Shown here: positions 55,221 to 63,984 of the stretch, piece after piece
Layout: every line of letters begins with the position of its first letter
Position numbering within the stretch: the first letter of the stretch is position 1
Origin: Caulobacter sp. SLTY
GTDB taxonomy: Bacteria; Pseudomonadota; Alphaproteobacteria; Caulobacterales; Caulobacteraceae
Assembly: GCF_009905535.1 (NCBI RefSeq)
Contig: NZ_JAAALA010000006.1
Location: 97,126-161,125 of the forward strand
Direction: 5' to 3'
DNA: 64,000 nt
Made by a program: the position numbers and the translations under genes
Notes under the pieces: generated by a model
Told to the model about the DNA's origin: nothing
The model's database searches: none
What the model saw: only the letters and a program-made list of their open reading frames with translations

Positions 55221-56567
55221 TCAGCCCGCCGCCAGCGGCGCCGCCGCGAGCGGCACCACCCCGAACAGCAGGGCCGCGGCGATCAGCACCCCGCAGAGGG
55301 CCAGGGCGTATTTCCAGGCGTAGCGCTGCAGCTCGGCCAGTTCGATGTCGAGCAGGGCGCACTTGAGGTAGACGGCCGCGACCAGCGGGCTGAGGCTGTG
55401 CACCGGCCCGCCCAGCAAGGAGGCGCGGCCGATCTGTTCGGGGGTGACGCCGTAGTGACCGGCCGTCTCCGAGATCACCGGCAGGACCCCGAAGTACCAG
55501 GCGTCGGCGGACAGCAGGAAGTTGGCCGGGATGCTGATGAGGGCGGTGATCGGGCCAAGGTAGGGCCCGGCCTGCGGCGGCAGGACGGTGAGCAGGCTGT
55601 TCGCCATGGCCCCGATCATCCCCGTGCCGGTCATCACCCCGGTGAAGGCGCCCGCCGCCAGGACCAGGATGCCGACGCTGAGCACATTGCCGCTGTGGGC
55701 CAGGAGCCGCTCGCGCTGGTCTGCCAGGCGGGGATAGTTGATCATCAGCGCCAGCGCGACGCCGCCCATGAACAGGGCCGGCAGGGGCGCGAGCCGCATG
55801 ACCACGGCGACCATCAAGACGGCGGTGAGCGCGAAGTTCACCCAGATCAGCCTAGGTCGCAGGGCCGCCGTGTCGCTCTGGAAGGCGCCGGCCAGGGCTG
55901 CGTCGTCGATGCGGGGGGCGTCTTCCTGAGGAACAGGCGCCGGCGGGGCGGCGGCCAGGCGGCGGCGTTCGGCCAGGCCGAAGCGCCAGGCCAGCAGGAA
56001 GACGGACAGCAGGCCTACGGCCACGACCGGCAGCATGGGGACGAACAGCTCGGAAGGGTCGATCTTCAGCGAGGCGGCCACCCGCGCGGCGGGTCCGCCC
56101 CAGGGGCTCATGTTCATCAGGATGAAGGTCATCGAGCCGAGGACGGCGAACTTCAGGACGTTGATTCCCAGCTTGCGATAGACCGGCAGCAGGGCCGAGA
56201 CGGTGACCAGCACGGTGGTGGTCCCGTCTCCATCGAGCCCCACGATAGCCACCAGGGCGACGTGGCCGAGCATCAGCTTGACCGGGTTCTCGCCCGCCCA
56301 GCCGACGATGCGGCGGACCAGGGGCTGGAACAGGCCGGCGTCGACCATCACCCCGAAGTAGAGGATGGCGAACATCAGCATGATGGCCGTGGGTGCGGTC
56401 TGAACCAGACCCTTGAGCATCATCGGGCCGGTATCGACCCCCGCCCCGGCAATGAGGGCGAAGATGACCGGCACGACGATCAGGGCGACCACGGCGGAGG
56501 TCCGTCGGGTCATGACCAGGGTCATGAACACCGCCACCATGGCAAAGCCGAGCAGGGCGAGGCTCAT
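55221..56567 (-). CDS. CitMHS-family citrate/metal:H+ symporter-like transporter
   Basis: A 448-residue protein with about 12 membrane segments and the family motif GLDGDGTTTVLVTVSALLPVY (about residues 110-130). CitMHS proteins import citrate complexed to Mg2+ or Ca2+. Its position after the DUF4387 and AtuA-family genes suggests that it imports the substrate or an intermediate of this locus. The actual compound is not shown by sequence. Confidence 0.9.
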   Translation of the reverse strand: MSLALLGFAMVAVFMTLVMTRRTSAVVALIVVPVIFALIAGAGVDTGPMMLKGLVQTAPTAIMLMFAILYFGVMVDAGLFQPLVRRIVGWAGENPVKLMLGHVALVAIVGLDGDGTTTVLVTVSALLPVYRKLGINVLKFAVLGSMTFILMNMSPWGGPAARVAASLKIDPSELFVPMLPVVAVGLLSVFLLAWRFGLAERRRLAAAPPAPVPQEDAPRIDDAALAGAFQSDTAALRPRLIWVNFALTAVLMVAVVMRLAPLPALFMGGVALALMINYPRLADQRERLLAHSGNVLSVGILVLAAGAFTGVMTGTGMIGAMANSLLTVLPPQAGPYLGPITALISIPANFLLSADAWYFGVLPVISETAGHYGVTPEQIGRASLLGGPVHSLSPLVAAVYLKCALLDIELAELQRYAWKYALALCGVLIAAALLFGVVPLAAAPLAAG

Positions 56568-56572
56568 GGCGC

Positions 56573-56878
56573 TCAGACCATGACCGACAGCAGCGGCACG
56601 AACTGCTGGCCGGCGTGGGAGTCCACATCCTCGGTCGAGCCCTGGGCGATGGGCCGGGGGAAGGAGATCTTCAGGACCTTCAGATTGTCATCGTGGAAGA
56701 TCCGCACCTGGTTGGAGCCGACGCCGTAGAGGTCGGCGATGGCCACCGCGCCCAGGGCCGGGGCCGCGCAGAGGCGCTCGTAAGCGGCCCGGTCGTCGCA
56801 GAAGACGTCGATGGTCACCCAGAAGGGCCCGGCGTTCTTGGAGCGGACGTAGCGGGCCACGTCCTTAAGCGGCGACAT
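56573..56878 (-). CDS. DUF4387 family protein
   Basis: A 101-residue protein of DUF4387: MSPLKDVARYVRSKNAGPFW at the start, YGVGSNQVRIFHDDNLKVLKISFPR in the middle. This domain is often fused to, or encoded next to, AtuA-like DUF1446 proteins, which supports the call. Here it is separate, overlapping the AtuA-family gene by 14 bases and 5 bases before CitMHS. Biochemical role unknown. Confidence 0.82.
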   Translation of the reverse strand: MSPLKDVARYVRSKNAGPFWVTIDVFCDDRAAYERLCAAPALGAVAIADLYGVGSNQVRIFHDDNLKVLKISFPRPIAQGSTEDVDSHAGQQFVPLLSVMV

Positions 56879-58250
56879 GGAACTCTCCCAGGCCGGCGAC
56901 GAAGGTGCGCGTGGTCGCCAGCTCGCAGGGGTCGGCGAGATGGACCACATGGTTGAGCTTGAACTCGTACTGCGGCCCCAGCGCCACCTCGGCCGGCGAG
57001 AAGGGGAAGGCAAAGCTGGGCAGCGGGTCGTCCTGGTTCAGCGGGAAATGCAGCAGGTAGGGGTTGCAGTATTTGGCGATCTCGGTCGCCCGCGCCTGGG
57101 TGGCGGCGGTCACCAGCACCATCAGCCCGACCTCGAGCGGCGGCCGATCGGTCGGCCCGTGGCGGGGGTCGAGAGCGTTCCAGCCGTAAGGGCGCAGGTC
57201 CAGCCGGTAGTCGACTGCGGGGATGCGCAGAACCCGGTCGATGCCCTCGCGCAGGAAGGTTTCCAGCCGGTCCAGCCAGTCGCCGATGCGGTCCATGATC
57301 TTCGGGTCGGCGATGGCGGTGAAGACCATGGTGCGGAAGCCGGCGGCGCCGCTGCCCTCCAGCTTCATGGTGTAGGGCCGGGCCTCGGCCCGGGAGCCGG
57401 TGACGCGGACGCTGCGCGCGTCCAGCGCCGCATAGCTGGCCCCCTGGGCGTCGAGCACCACGCCGGGCTCGGTCAGCCGGTAGGGGTCGGCGTTCTCGTA
57501 GAGCAGGTGGGCGGAGATGGTGAAGGGGGTGCAGGCGTTGTCGGCGGCCAGGGGTTCGATGTCGAAGCCTTCGTCGTCGATGGTCAGGATAACGCCGCCA
57601 CGGCGGGTGTGGACCGTGCAAAGGCCGCCGCACTCGCTGGTTTTGGCCGCATGCCAGCTGGCCCCGGCGGGCAGGCCGCGCATCAGCGGCACGGCGGCGA
57701 TCACCGCGGTGTCGGTGGTGCGGCCGGCCAGGACGATGTCGGCGCCCTCGGCGATGGCCTTGGCCAGGGGCTCGTAGCCGAGCAGGCCGACGATGTGGTC
57801 GCATTCGTCCAGCCGCGATTGGGCAAGATCGCCCATCGGCGGCAGGGGGGTGATGGCGCCGTTGGCGAGATAGGGGGCGAGGCCCGCGGCGGTCTGTTCG
57901 GAATAGACCAGGGTCACCTTGGCGGTGAGGCCCTCCTCCACCGCGATCTGCTCGCAGAGGCCGGCCATCCAGTCGACGCCGGCGTTGGTCCCGCTGGTGC
58001 CGCAGGAGCCGACGATCAGGGGCACGCCCAGCCGGTCGCGGGCCAGCATCAGCTGGCGCAGATCCTGTTTGGTGGCGGCGTCGGTCATCTTCGAGACGGC
58101 GGCGCCGAGGTAGTAGGGGCCGGAGTCGGTGGAGCCGCCGTCGACGGCCAGGGCGTCCGGGCCTAGCGATACGCCGCGCTGGAAGGCGTCTTCCGGGCAG
58201 CCGGAGCCGAGGACGCCGGAGGGCACGAGAACCTTGACGGGGGTGGGCAT
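56865..58250 (-). CDS. Acyclic terpene utilization AtuA family protein (DUF1446)
   Basis: A 461-residue protein with the DUF1446 N-terminus VKVLVPSGVLGSGCP, then DGGSTDSGPYYLG and IVGSCGTSGTNAGVDWM. AtuA is needed for acyclic terpene (citronellol/geraniol) use in Pseudomonas but its reaction is not known; distant homologues lie in many other clusters. Here no other atu gene (AtuB-H) is nearby; instead DUF4387, CitMHS and a TonB receptor are. Start 58250. Confidence 0.85.
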   Translation of the reverse strand: MPTPVKVLVPSGVLGSGCPEDAFQRGVSLGPDALAVDGGSTDSGPYYLGAAVSKMTDAATKQDLRQLMLARDRLGVPLIVGSCGTSGTNAGVDWMAGLCEQIAVEEGLTAKVTLVYSEQTAAGLAPYLANGAITPLPPMGDLAQSRLDECDHIVGLLGYEPLAKAIAEGADIVLAGRTTDTAVIAAVPLMRGLPAGASWHAAKTSECGGLCTVHTRRGGVILTIDDEGFDIEPLAADNACTPFTISAHLLYENADPYRLTEPGVVLDAQGASYAALDARSVRVTGSRAEARPYTMKLEGSGAAGFRTMVFTAIADPKIMDRIGDWLDRLETFLREGIDRVLRIPAVDYRLDLRPYGWNALDPRHGPTDRPPLEVGLMVLVTAATQARATEIAKYCNPYLLHFPLNQDDPLPSFAFPFSPAEVALGPQYEFKLNHVVHLADPCELATTRTFVAGLGEFHVAA

Positions 58251-58278
58251 GGCAGGCTCCGCGACGCAAACAAAGAAC

Positions 58279-58307
58279 CGCCATCCCGACCGGGGGTCGG
58301 GATGGCG
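58279..58307 (-). terminator. Strong hairpin between the TonB receptor and AtuA-family genes
   Basis: CGCCATCCCGACC (58279-58291) and GGTCGGGATGGCG (58295-58307) are perfect 13-bp arms with a 3-base loop. On the minus strand it is followed by TTCTTTG, so it may attenuate or terminate transcription after the receptor gene. Confidence 0.6.
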
Positions 58308-58322
58308 TAGGGAGGACAGTCT

Positions 58323-60533
58323 CTAGAACTCGGCGGTCAGGGTCAGGCCGATCTGGCGGGGCGGGCCGTACTGGACGAAGAAGCCGCCGCCGGTCTCCAC
58401 CTGGTGGGTCCGGTACTCGACGTCGGTCAGGTTCCGGCCCCAGAGCTGCAGGCTGTAGCTGTCGTTGAAGTGCCAGGTGACGCTGGCGTCCACCAGGGTG
58501 CGGGCCTTGCGGTACTCGACGAAGTCGTTGGCATTGTCGTCGAAGACCTCGCTCTCATAGTTGGCCGAGACGCCCAGCTTCACCCAGCCCCAGGAGAATT
58601 CGCTGGTGGTGTAGCTGACGTCGGCGCTGACCGCGTGTTCCGGAGTGCGGCTGAGGCGGTTGCCGGCCAGGTCTGCCCGGACCGGGGTGCCGTCGGCCAG
58701 GATGGCCGAGGTCTGGATCAGGCTGTCGAAGGTGGCGTCGAGATAGGTGTAGCTGAGGCCGGCCTCCCAGTGGTCGTCCGGGACGAAGCGGAACTCGGTT
58801 TCCACCCCGAAGATGGTCGCATCGCCGGTGTCGGTGACAATGGTCGCCCCACCCGGGCCGGCGCTGGCGTCAGGCACGGACTGGATGGTCTGGAGGTTGG
58901 TGTACTCGGCCAGGAAGATCGAGGCGTTGGCGCGCAGGCGGCGGTTCCACCAGTCGGTCTTCACCCCGGCCTCGTAGTTGATCACCTCTTCCGGATCGGT
59001 GGGGATGCGGGCGGTGGCGACGTTGGGCTGCTCCTGGAAGGCGCCCGACTTGAAGCCGGTGGAGACGCTGGCGAAGGCGAAGACGTTTTCGTTGAACCGC
59101 CAGTCGCCGCCGACCCGCCAGGTGACCATCTGCTCGCTGCTGACGCCGGGATTGCCGCGGGTGGTGAAGTTGACCGTCGGGGCGCTCTGGGCGCCGGTCA
59201 GGCGGGTGACGGTGTATTCCTTTTCCTCGTCGGTGTAGCGCAGGCCGGCGAACAGATTGAGGCCGAAGTCGAAGCCGTATTCGACCTCGCCGAAGGCGGC
59301 GAAGCTCTTGGTGGTGTTCTCGCCGATGAAGCGGTTTTCGGTGAGATCGACGGCGGCGGTTTCGGTCTCCCGCTCCCGGCGCACCTCGTCCTTCAGGTAG
59401 AAGAGGCCGGCGGTCCAGCTGACCGGGCCGTCTCCGCGCGAGGCCATCCGCCACTCGGTGGAGTAGCTGTCGGCCTCCTCCTTGGCCAGGACCTGCAGGC
59501 CGGTGACCGGGCCAAGACCGGCGGCGGCGTTGCCCGCCACGTCGGTGCCGTCGAGGTCCTCGGAGCTGTCGTAATCGAGGGTGCGCCAGCTGGCGATGCC
59601 GGTCAGCGAGGCCCAGCCCAGCGCATCGGTGTTGTACTCGACCTTCAGCCCGCCGGTGTCGCGTTCGATGAAGCCCGGCCGGTCGGGGTTGGCGTTGCGG
59701 GGCTTGTCGATATCGCGGTCGCCGCGTGGGCGCAGGTTGAAACGGGCGCCGCCGGCCAGGTCGTCGGTGACGTAGTCGGCGCTGAACAGCAGGCTGGAGG
59801 TCGCGCCGACATCGACCAACAGGTGGGCGCGGCCGCTCCAGCGGTTGTCGTCGTCCAGGCCCTCGCCGGTGTTGGTGTTCTTGCGGAAGCCCTCGTTGTA
59901 CTGGCGGCCGAGCGAGCCCCGGAAGGCGACGGACTCGCCCAACGGGATGTTCAGCATCAGGTTGGCGTTGAGCTGGTCGAACTCAGCGACGGTGACCGCG
60001 GCCCGGCCGAGGAACTCCGGCTGGGGCCGGGCGGTGACGAAGTTGACCGCGCCTCCGACCACGTTCTTGCCCCACAGGGTGCCTTGCGGACCTTTGAGCA
60101 CCTCGACCCGCTCCAGGTCGAAGGTGTCGACGGCCAGCATGGCGCCGCGGCCGAGGTAGACGCCGTCCAGGAAGGCGACGGAGCTGGGATCGCCGCCGGC
60201 GCTCTGGTTGCTGCTGCCGATGCCGCGGAAGAAGGGGCGCGGGGCGGCGCGCGGGAAGGCGTCGATGGTCAGGCCGGGGGTGGCGTCGGCCAGCTTCTGG
60301 AAGTCGGTGATGCCCTCTTCCTGCAGCTTCTCGCCGCTGAAGGCGGTGACGGTGACCGGGGTGTCCTGCAGGGACTCGGCCTTCTTGCGGGCGGTGATGA
60401 TCACCTCCTCGACGGCGGCGGGCTCGACGGCGGCGGGCTCGGCCTCCTGGGCCAGAACGGGCGCAGCCATGGCGGCGCCGGACAGGGCGGTGGCGGCGCA
60501 CAGCAGGGTGCGCAGGGTCTTGCGGTGTTTCAT
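58323..60533 (-). CDS. TonB-dependent outer membrane receptor
   Basis: A 736-residue protein with a signal peptide (about residues 1-28, VLAQ), a TonB box region (EEVIITARKKAES), a plug domain (about 50-155) and a 22-strand-type barrel that ends in Phe (LTLTAEF). Plug motifs include RGIGSS, LERVEVLKGPQGTLWGKNVVGGAVN. It imports a large or scarce nutrient across the outer membrane with TonB energy. RBS GGAGGAG precedes ATG 60533. It is divergent from the Crp-type regulator gene (60711). Confidence 0.93.
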   Translation of the reverse strand: MKHRKTLRTLLCAATALSGAAMAAPVLAQEAEPAAVEPAAVEEVIITARKKAESLQDTPVTVTAFSGEKLQEEGITDFQKLADATPGLTIDAFPRAAPRPFFRGIGSSNQSAGGDPSSVAFLDGVYLGRGAMLAVDTFDLERVEVLKGPQGTLWGKNVVGGAVNFVTARPQPEFLGRAAVTVAEFDQLNANLMLNIPLGESVAFRGSLGRQYNEGFRKNTNTGEGLDDDNRWSGRAHLLVDVGATSSLLFSADYVTDDLAGGARFNLRPRGDRDIDKPRNANPDRPGFIERDTGGLKVEYNTDALGWASLTGIASWRTLDYDSSEDLDGTDVAGNAAAGLGPVTGLQVLAKEEADSYSTEWRMASRGDGPVSWTAGLFYLKDEVRRERETETAAVDLTENRFIGENTTKSFAAFGEVEYGFDFGLNLFAGLRYTDEEKEYTVTRLTGAQSAPTVNFTTRGNPGVSSEQMVTWRVGGDWRFNENVFAFASVSTGFKSGAFQEQPNVATARIPTDPEEVINYEAGVKTDWWNRRLRANASIFLAEYTNLQTIQSVPDASAGPGGATIVTDTGDATIFGVETEFRFVPDDHWEAGLSYTYLDATFDSLIQTSAILADGTPVRADLAGNRLSRTPEHAVSADVSYTTSEFSWGWVKLGVSANYESEVFDDNANDFVEYRKARTLVDASVTWHFNDSYSLQLWGRNLTDVEYRTHQVETGGGFFVQYGPPRQIGLTLTAEF

Positions 60534-60710
60534 GGTTATCCTCCTCCCGATGCCGCGGCGTTGGACGCCGTCTGGGCTCGTTGGCGTGAGGTGTGGCGGG
60601 CGGAGGCCCGAAAGCCGTGACACCTTTTTTACATTCCGCGAAATTTTCGCCCCAAGCCGGACGGGGTATGGTCAAAGCCTATCAAGGGGAAACGCGCCCA
60701 AGACGCCGCC

Positions 60711-61385
60711 ATGAACGGAATCACCAGCGACGAGAACTGGATCGCCGAGCTGCCGCCCACCGTGGCGGCCGCGATTCGTGAGCGGATGACCACGCTCGAC
60801 TTCGCGGCCGGCGAGCCGCTGAAGCGGGCGGGCGAGTCGCCCAGCCGCATGCACCAGATGGAGAGCGGCTATGTGAAGCTGGTCGGGCTGCTGGAGGACG
60901 GGCGCCAGTCGATCATCACCATCTATTCGCCCGGCAACTGCTTCTCCGAGACCGCGGTGATCGCCCGGCGGCCCTATCACCACACCACCCTGGCGATGAC
61001 CGATTGCCGGGTGCGGGTGCTGAGCGCGGAGGACTTCTGGGCGCTCTACCGGACCCATCCGGAAATTCCGGAGGCGCTGTGCCGCAAGTTCGCCGGTTCG
61101 ATTTCGCGGCAGATGGCCAGCCGCGACATGCGGGCCAACCACCGGCTGGGCAAGCGGATCGCCATCCTGTTCGAAAGCCTGGCCCAGCGCTGCGGCGAGG
61201 CCCGGGTCGGGCAGAGCTGCACCATCCGCGTGCCGATCACCCAGAGCGACATCGGCGACCACTTCGATGTCACCCGCCAGAGCGTTCAGCGGGAGATCAG
61301 TGCCCTTAAGGCGGCCGGGATCCTGGACAAGCATATGGGTCGCTGGATCATCCGGGATCTCGGGAAGCTGTCGCGGGTGGCGTGA
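60711..61385 (+). CDS. Crp/Fnr family transcriptional regulator
   Basis: A 224-residue regulator with an N-terminal cyclic-nucleotide-binding-type beta barrel (about residues 15-130) and a C-terminal winged helix (TQSDIGDHFDVTRQSVQREISAL, about 170-192). It lacks the Cys cluster of Fnr. It is divergent from the TonB receptor across a 177-bp gap, so it is likely the regulator of the receptor/AtuA/DUF4387/CitMHS unit. The effector is unknown. Confidence 0.88.
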   Translation: MNGITSDENWIAELPPTVAAAIRERMTTLDFAAGEPLKRAGESPSRMHQMESGYVKLVGLLEDGRQSIITIYSPGNCFSETAVIARRPYHHTTLAMTDCRVRVLSAEDFWALYRTHPEIPEALCRKFAGSISRQMASRDMRANHRLGKRIAILFESLAQRCGEARVGQSCTIRVPITQSDIGDHFDVTRQSVQREISALKAAGILDKHMGRWIIRDLGKLSRVA

Positions 61386-61389
61386 GGGG

Positions 61390-61674
61390 TCAGGTGCGGC
61401 GGAAGCGCAGGGGCTTGCCCTCGCGGCCGATGACGCCCGCCTCGAGGTCGAGCTGGACGCATTTGAGCCACCAGCCGGCGGTGGACCCGCCGGGGAACAG
61501 GGCGTCCGGCAGGGCCGGCAGGATGGCGGCCTTCAGCTCGGCGGCGTTGAGGGAAGCGCCGCCGGACGGCAGGGCGGCCAGCATGGCCGCCCGCATCGCC
61601 TCATACTTGGCCCGGTCAACCCGTTCGGTCTTGCCGGGATGGTTGACGTTCTCGACTTCGACCTTCTCGTTCAT
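61390..61674 (-). CDS. DUF6958 family protein
   Basis: A 94-residue small protein: VENVNHPGKTERVDRAKYEAM at the N-terminus, and LFPGGSTAGWWLKCVQLDLEAGVI in the second half, which matches a family of unknown function (DUF6958) often found near VOC proteins. It overlaps the VOC gene upstream by one base and ends 4 bases from the convergent Crp-type gene. Confidence 0.7.
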   Translation of the reverse strand: MNEKVEVENVNHPGKTERVDRAKYEAMRAAMLAALPSGGASLNAAELKAAILPALPDALFPGGSTAGWWLKCVQLDLEAGVIGREGKPLRFRRT

Positions 61675-62114
61675 CAGGCGCCGGCCGGGTTGATTTCGAT
61701 GTCCATGTGGTCGCCGCGGGCGGCGGCTTCCTGGTCCATCCACATCAGCTCCCAGACGTGGCCGTCCAGATCGAGGAAACTGTCGCCGTACATGAAGCCG
61801 TAGTCCTGAAGCGCCACCCAGTCGGACCCGCCAGCGGCCAGAGCCTTCTTCTTGAGCGCCTCGACCTCGGCGCGGCTCTCGCAGGAGAGACAGGTCAGCA
61901 CCTCCTTGCCCTTGGACGTGTCGGCGATGTCGCCCTTGATGAAGTTCTGGAAGTGCTTGTGGCTGAGCAGCATGGCGTAGGCGTTCTCTGCGAACACCAC
62001 ACAGGCGCTGTCCTCGCTGCAGAACTGCTCGTTGATCTCGAAGCCCAGGGCCTCGAAGAACTTGCGGCTGGCCTGGACGTCCCTGACCGGCAGGTTGACG
62101 AAAATCATGCGCAT
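61674..62114 (-). CDS. VOC family protein (glyoxalase-like)
   Basis: A 146-residue protein: MIFVNLPVRDVQASRKFFEALGF at the N-terminus, SFLDLDGHVWELMWMD near the C-terminus, typical of the glyoxalase/bleomycin resistance fold with metal ligands His and Glu. The start at 62114 has GAGAGGA upstream. It probably is in an operon with the DUF6958 gene. The substrate is not known. Confidence 0.85.
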   Translation of the reverse strand: MRMIFVNLPVRDVQASRKFFEALGFEINEQFCSEDSACVVFAENAYAMLLSHKHFQNFIKGDIADTSKGKEVLTCLSCESRAEVEALKKKALAAGGSDWVALQDYGFMYGDSFLDLDGHVWELMWMDQEAAARGDHMDIEINPAGA

Positions 62115-62206
62115 GGGGGGTCCTCTCACTGTCCCGATCAGCCGGGGTCGAGCCTAGGACGGACCGGGAGCGGGAGTCCCGACAACACTCGACAATTTTC
62201 TGGCTT

Positions 62207-62288
62207 GGTGACTGTCTCGCGAAGCGTGACTGTCACCGTCCGGCGCTGGACGGTGACAGTCATCCAGCTGCGCCGGAAGACAGTCACC
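62207..62288. repeat. Nested inverted repeat (82 bp) downstream of the M20 gene
   Basis: Inner arms TGACTGTCACCGTCC (62227-62241) and GGACGGTGACAGTCA (62248-62262) are perfect 15-bp. Outer arms GGTGACTGTC (62207-62216) and GACAGTCACC (62279-62288) are perfect 10-bp, related to the inner ones. It fills the middle of the M20-VOC gap and could act as a terminator or as a REP-like unit. Confidence 0.85.
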
Positions 62289-62295
62289 TTGGACC

Positions 62296-63768
62296 CTACC
62301 CCGCCGCCGTGGCCACCAGCCGGGCGTAGAAGGTGGTCATGCGGCTGAGGTTATCCAGCGTCATCCGCTCGTTCGTCCCGTGGATCATGCCGAAGGTGTC
62401 CAGCGAGGCCAGAAGGGGCTGGTAGCGGTAGATGTTGTCGGAGACGCCGGTCATGTAGCGGCTGTCGGTCCCGGCGCCGACCAGGCCAGGGGCGACGGGC
62501 AGCTTGCCGCCGTCCGAGGCGAGAGCCGCGATGACGCGCCAACCGTCGGTGTCGGTCGGGGAGACGGGCGAGGGGTTGTTGGGGCTTCCTTCCCAGGCCA
62601 GTTCGACGTTGAGGCCTTTCACGGCGGCTTTCGCGCGGGCCATGACGGCGTCGCGGGTCTGGCCGGGGGCGATGCGGTAGTTGATCCAGGCGGTGGCGTC
62701 TTGGGGCAGGACGTTTTCCTTCGGGCTGCCCTTGAGCATGGTCGGGGCGATGGTGGTGTGCAGCAGGGCGGCGCCGGCCGGGGTCTGGGCGAACTGGGCC
62801 TTGATCAGCGGGCCGAACAGCCACTCGTTCGCCAGGGCCATGCGCATGACAAAGCCCGCCTCGCCGCTGAGGGCGCGGACCATGTCGGCGCCGGGACCGG
62901 AGAGCTTCAGCGGGAATGGGTCCTCGCTGATGGCGGTGATCGCCTTGGCCAGGGTGGCGACGCCGGTCTCCTTGGGCGGGGCGGAGCTGTGGCCGCCAGG
63001 GGCGCGGGCGGTGATGCGCAGGGTGGCGTAGCCCTTTTCCGCCACGCCGATGATCGCTGCCGGGCCGCCGGTGATCGGGTGTTCAGTGATCGCGGCCGAG
63101 CCTTCGTCGAGGACCCAGTCGGCCTTGATGCCCCGGCTGGTCAGCAGGGCGGCGGCGGCCTGGGCGCCGGTGCCGCCGACCTCCTCGTCCTGGCCGCTGA
63201 CAATGATCACCGTGCGCTTGGGTTTGAACCCGGAGGCGGCCAGGGCGTCGAGGCCCTCGAAGATGGCGACCAGGCTGCCCTTGTCGTCGATGGCGCCCCG
63301 GCCCCAAACCGAACCCTCGGCGATCTCGCCGCCGAAGGGAGCGTGTTTCCAGTCCTTCTCGGTGCCGGGAGTGATCGGCACCACATCCTGGTGGGCCATC
63401 AGGACGATGGGTTTGAGCGCCGCGTCGCTGCCAGTCCAGGTATAGACCAGGGCCTTGTTGGGCAGGATCTCGCGGGTCATGGCGGCGTGGGCGGCGGGGT
63501 AGGTGGCGGCCAGCCAGGCGTGGAGCTTGTCCCACTCGGCCCAGTCGTTGGCGGCCTTGTCCTGGTTGGAGATGGTCTTGAAGCGGATGGCCTCCCCGAG
63601 CCGCTGGGCGGCGCGGGCCTGGTCGATGGCGGGGGCCTGGGCCAGGGTGACGGTGGTGAGGTCGACCGCCGCCGGCGGCTTCCAGGTGAAGGTGCGGACC
63701 AGCACCACCGCGACCAGCACCGCAACGATGGCGACCGCGCCCAGCGCGACCTTCCCAACAAGCTTCAT
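62296..63768 (-). CDS. M20 family metallopeptidase (membrane-anchored)
   Basis: A 490-residue protein with an N-terminal membrane segment (about residues 5-25) and an M20 peptidase fold: MAHQDVVP (His126, Asp128), DDKGS (about 161-165), DEEVGGTG (Glu195/196), and a dimerisation insert. M20 enzymes are two-zinc aminoacylases/carboxypeptidases. The start at 63768 has GGGAGGGCG upstream; the frame start at 63855 has no site. It faces the periplasm if the anchor orients as usual. Confidence 0.88.
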   Translation of the reverse strand: MKLVGKVALGAVAIVAVLVAVVLVRTFTWKPPAAVDLTTVTLAQAPAIDQARAAQRLGEAIRFKTISNQDKAANDWAEWDKLHAWLAATYPAAHAAMTREILPNKALVYTWTGSDAALKPIVLMAHQDVVPITPGTEKDWKHAPFGGEIAEGSVWGRGAIDDKGSLVAIFEGLDALAASGFKPKRTVIIVSGQDEEVGGTGAQAAAALLTSRGIKADWVLDEGSAAITEHPITGGPAAIIGVAEKGYATLRITARAPGGHSSAPPKETGVATLAKAITAISEDPFPLKLSGPGADMVRALSGEAGFVMRMALANEWLFGPLIKAQFAQTPAGAALLHTTIAPTMLKGSPKENVLPQDATAWINYRIAPGQTRDAVMARAKAAVKGLNVELAWEGSPNNPSPVSPTDTDGWRVIAALASDGGKLPVAPGLVGAGTDSRYMTGVSDNIYRYQPLLASLDTFGMIHGTNERMTLDNLSRMTTFYARLVATAAG

Positions 63769-63849
63769 GACGCCCTCCCCAGGGATTTGGTCCGGCAGGT
63801 TAGGGGGTGGAGAGGGGAGAGTCATCCTTGTCGGCACCCTCCCCCAATC

Positions 63850-63984
63850 CGTCATCCTCGGGCTCGTCCCGAGGACCCATCGGCAAGCTGCCGCGAACGG
63901 TTGCCCTGGGGTCCCGGCCGCGACCCCACCCTTGCGGTTCGTGCGGCGGACGAATGGGTCCTCGGGACAAACCCGAGGATGACG
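63850..63984. repeat. Dispersed palindromic repeat, family B, copy 2
   Basis: A 135-bp element, the inverted copy of 26971-27105. It is bounded by CGTCATCCTCGGGCTCGTCC and ACCCGAGGATGACG; the block GTTCGTGCGGCGGACGAATG is the reverse complement of the corresponding block in copy 1 with one difference. It fills most of the stretch from the M20 start to the window end. No gene is seen after it. Confidence 0.88.

Noticed and set aside
58404..60620. 738-codon open frame on the + strand opposite the TonB receptor
   Set aside because: It is antisense to a well-supported receptor gene, has a composition (Gly/Val/Ala-rich, no motifs) typical of a shadow frame in GC-rich DNA, and has no ribosome binding site.
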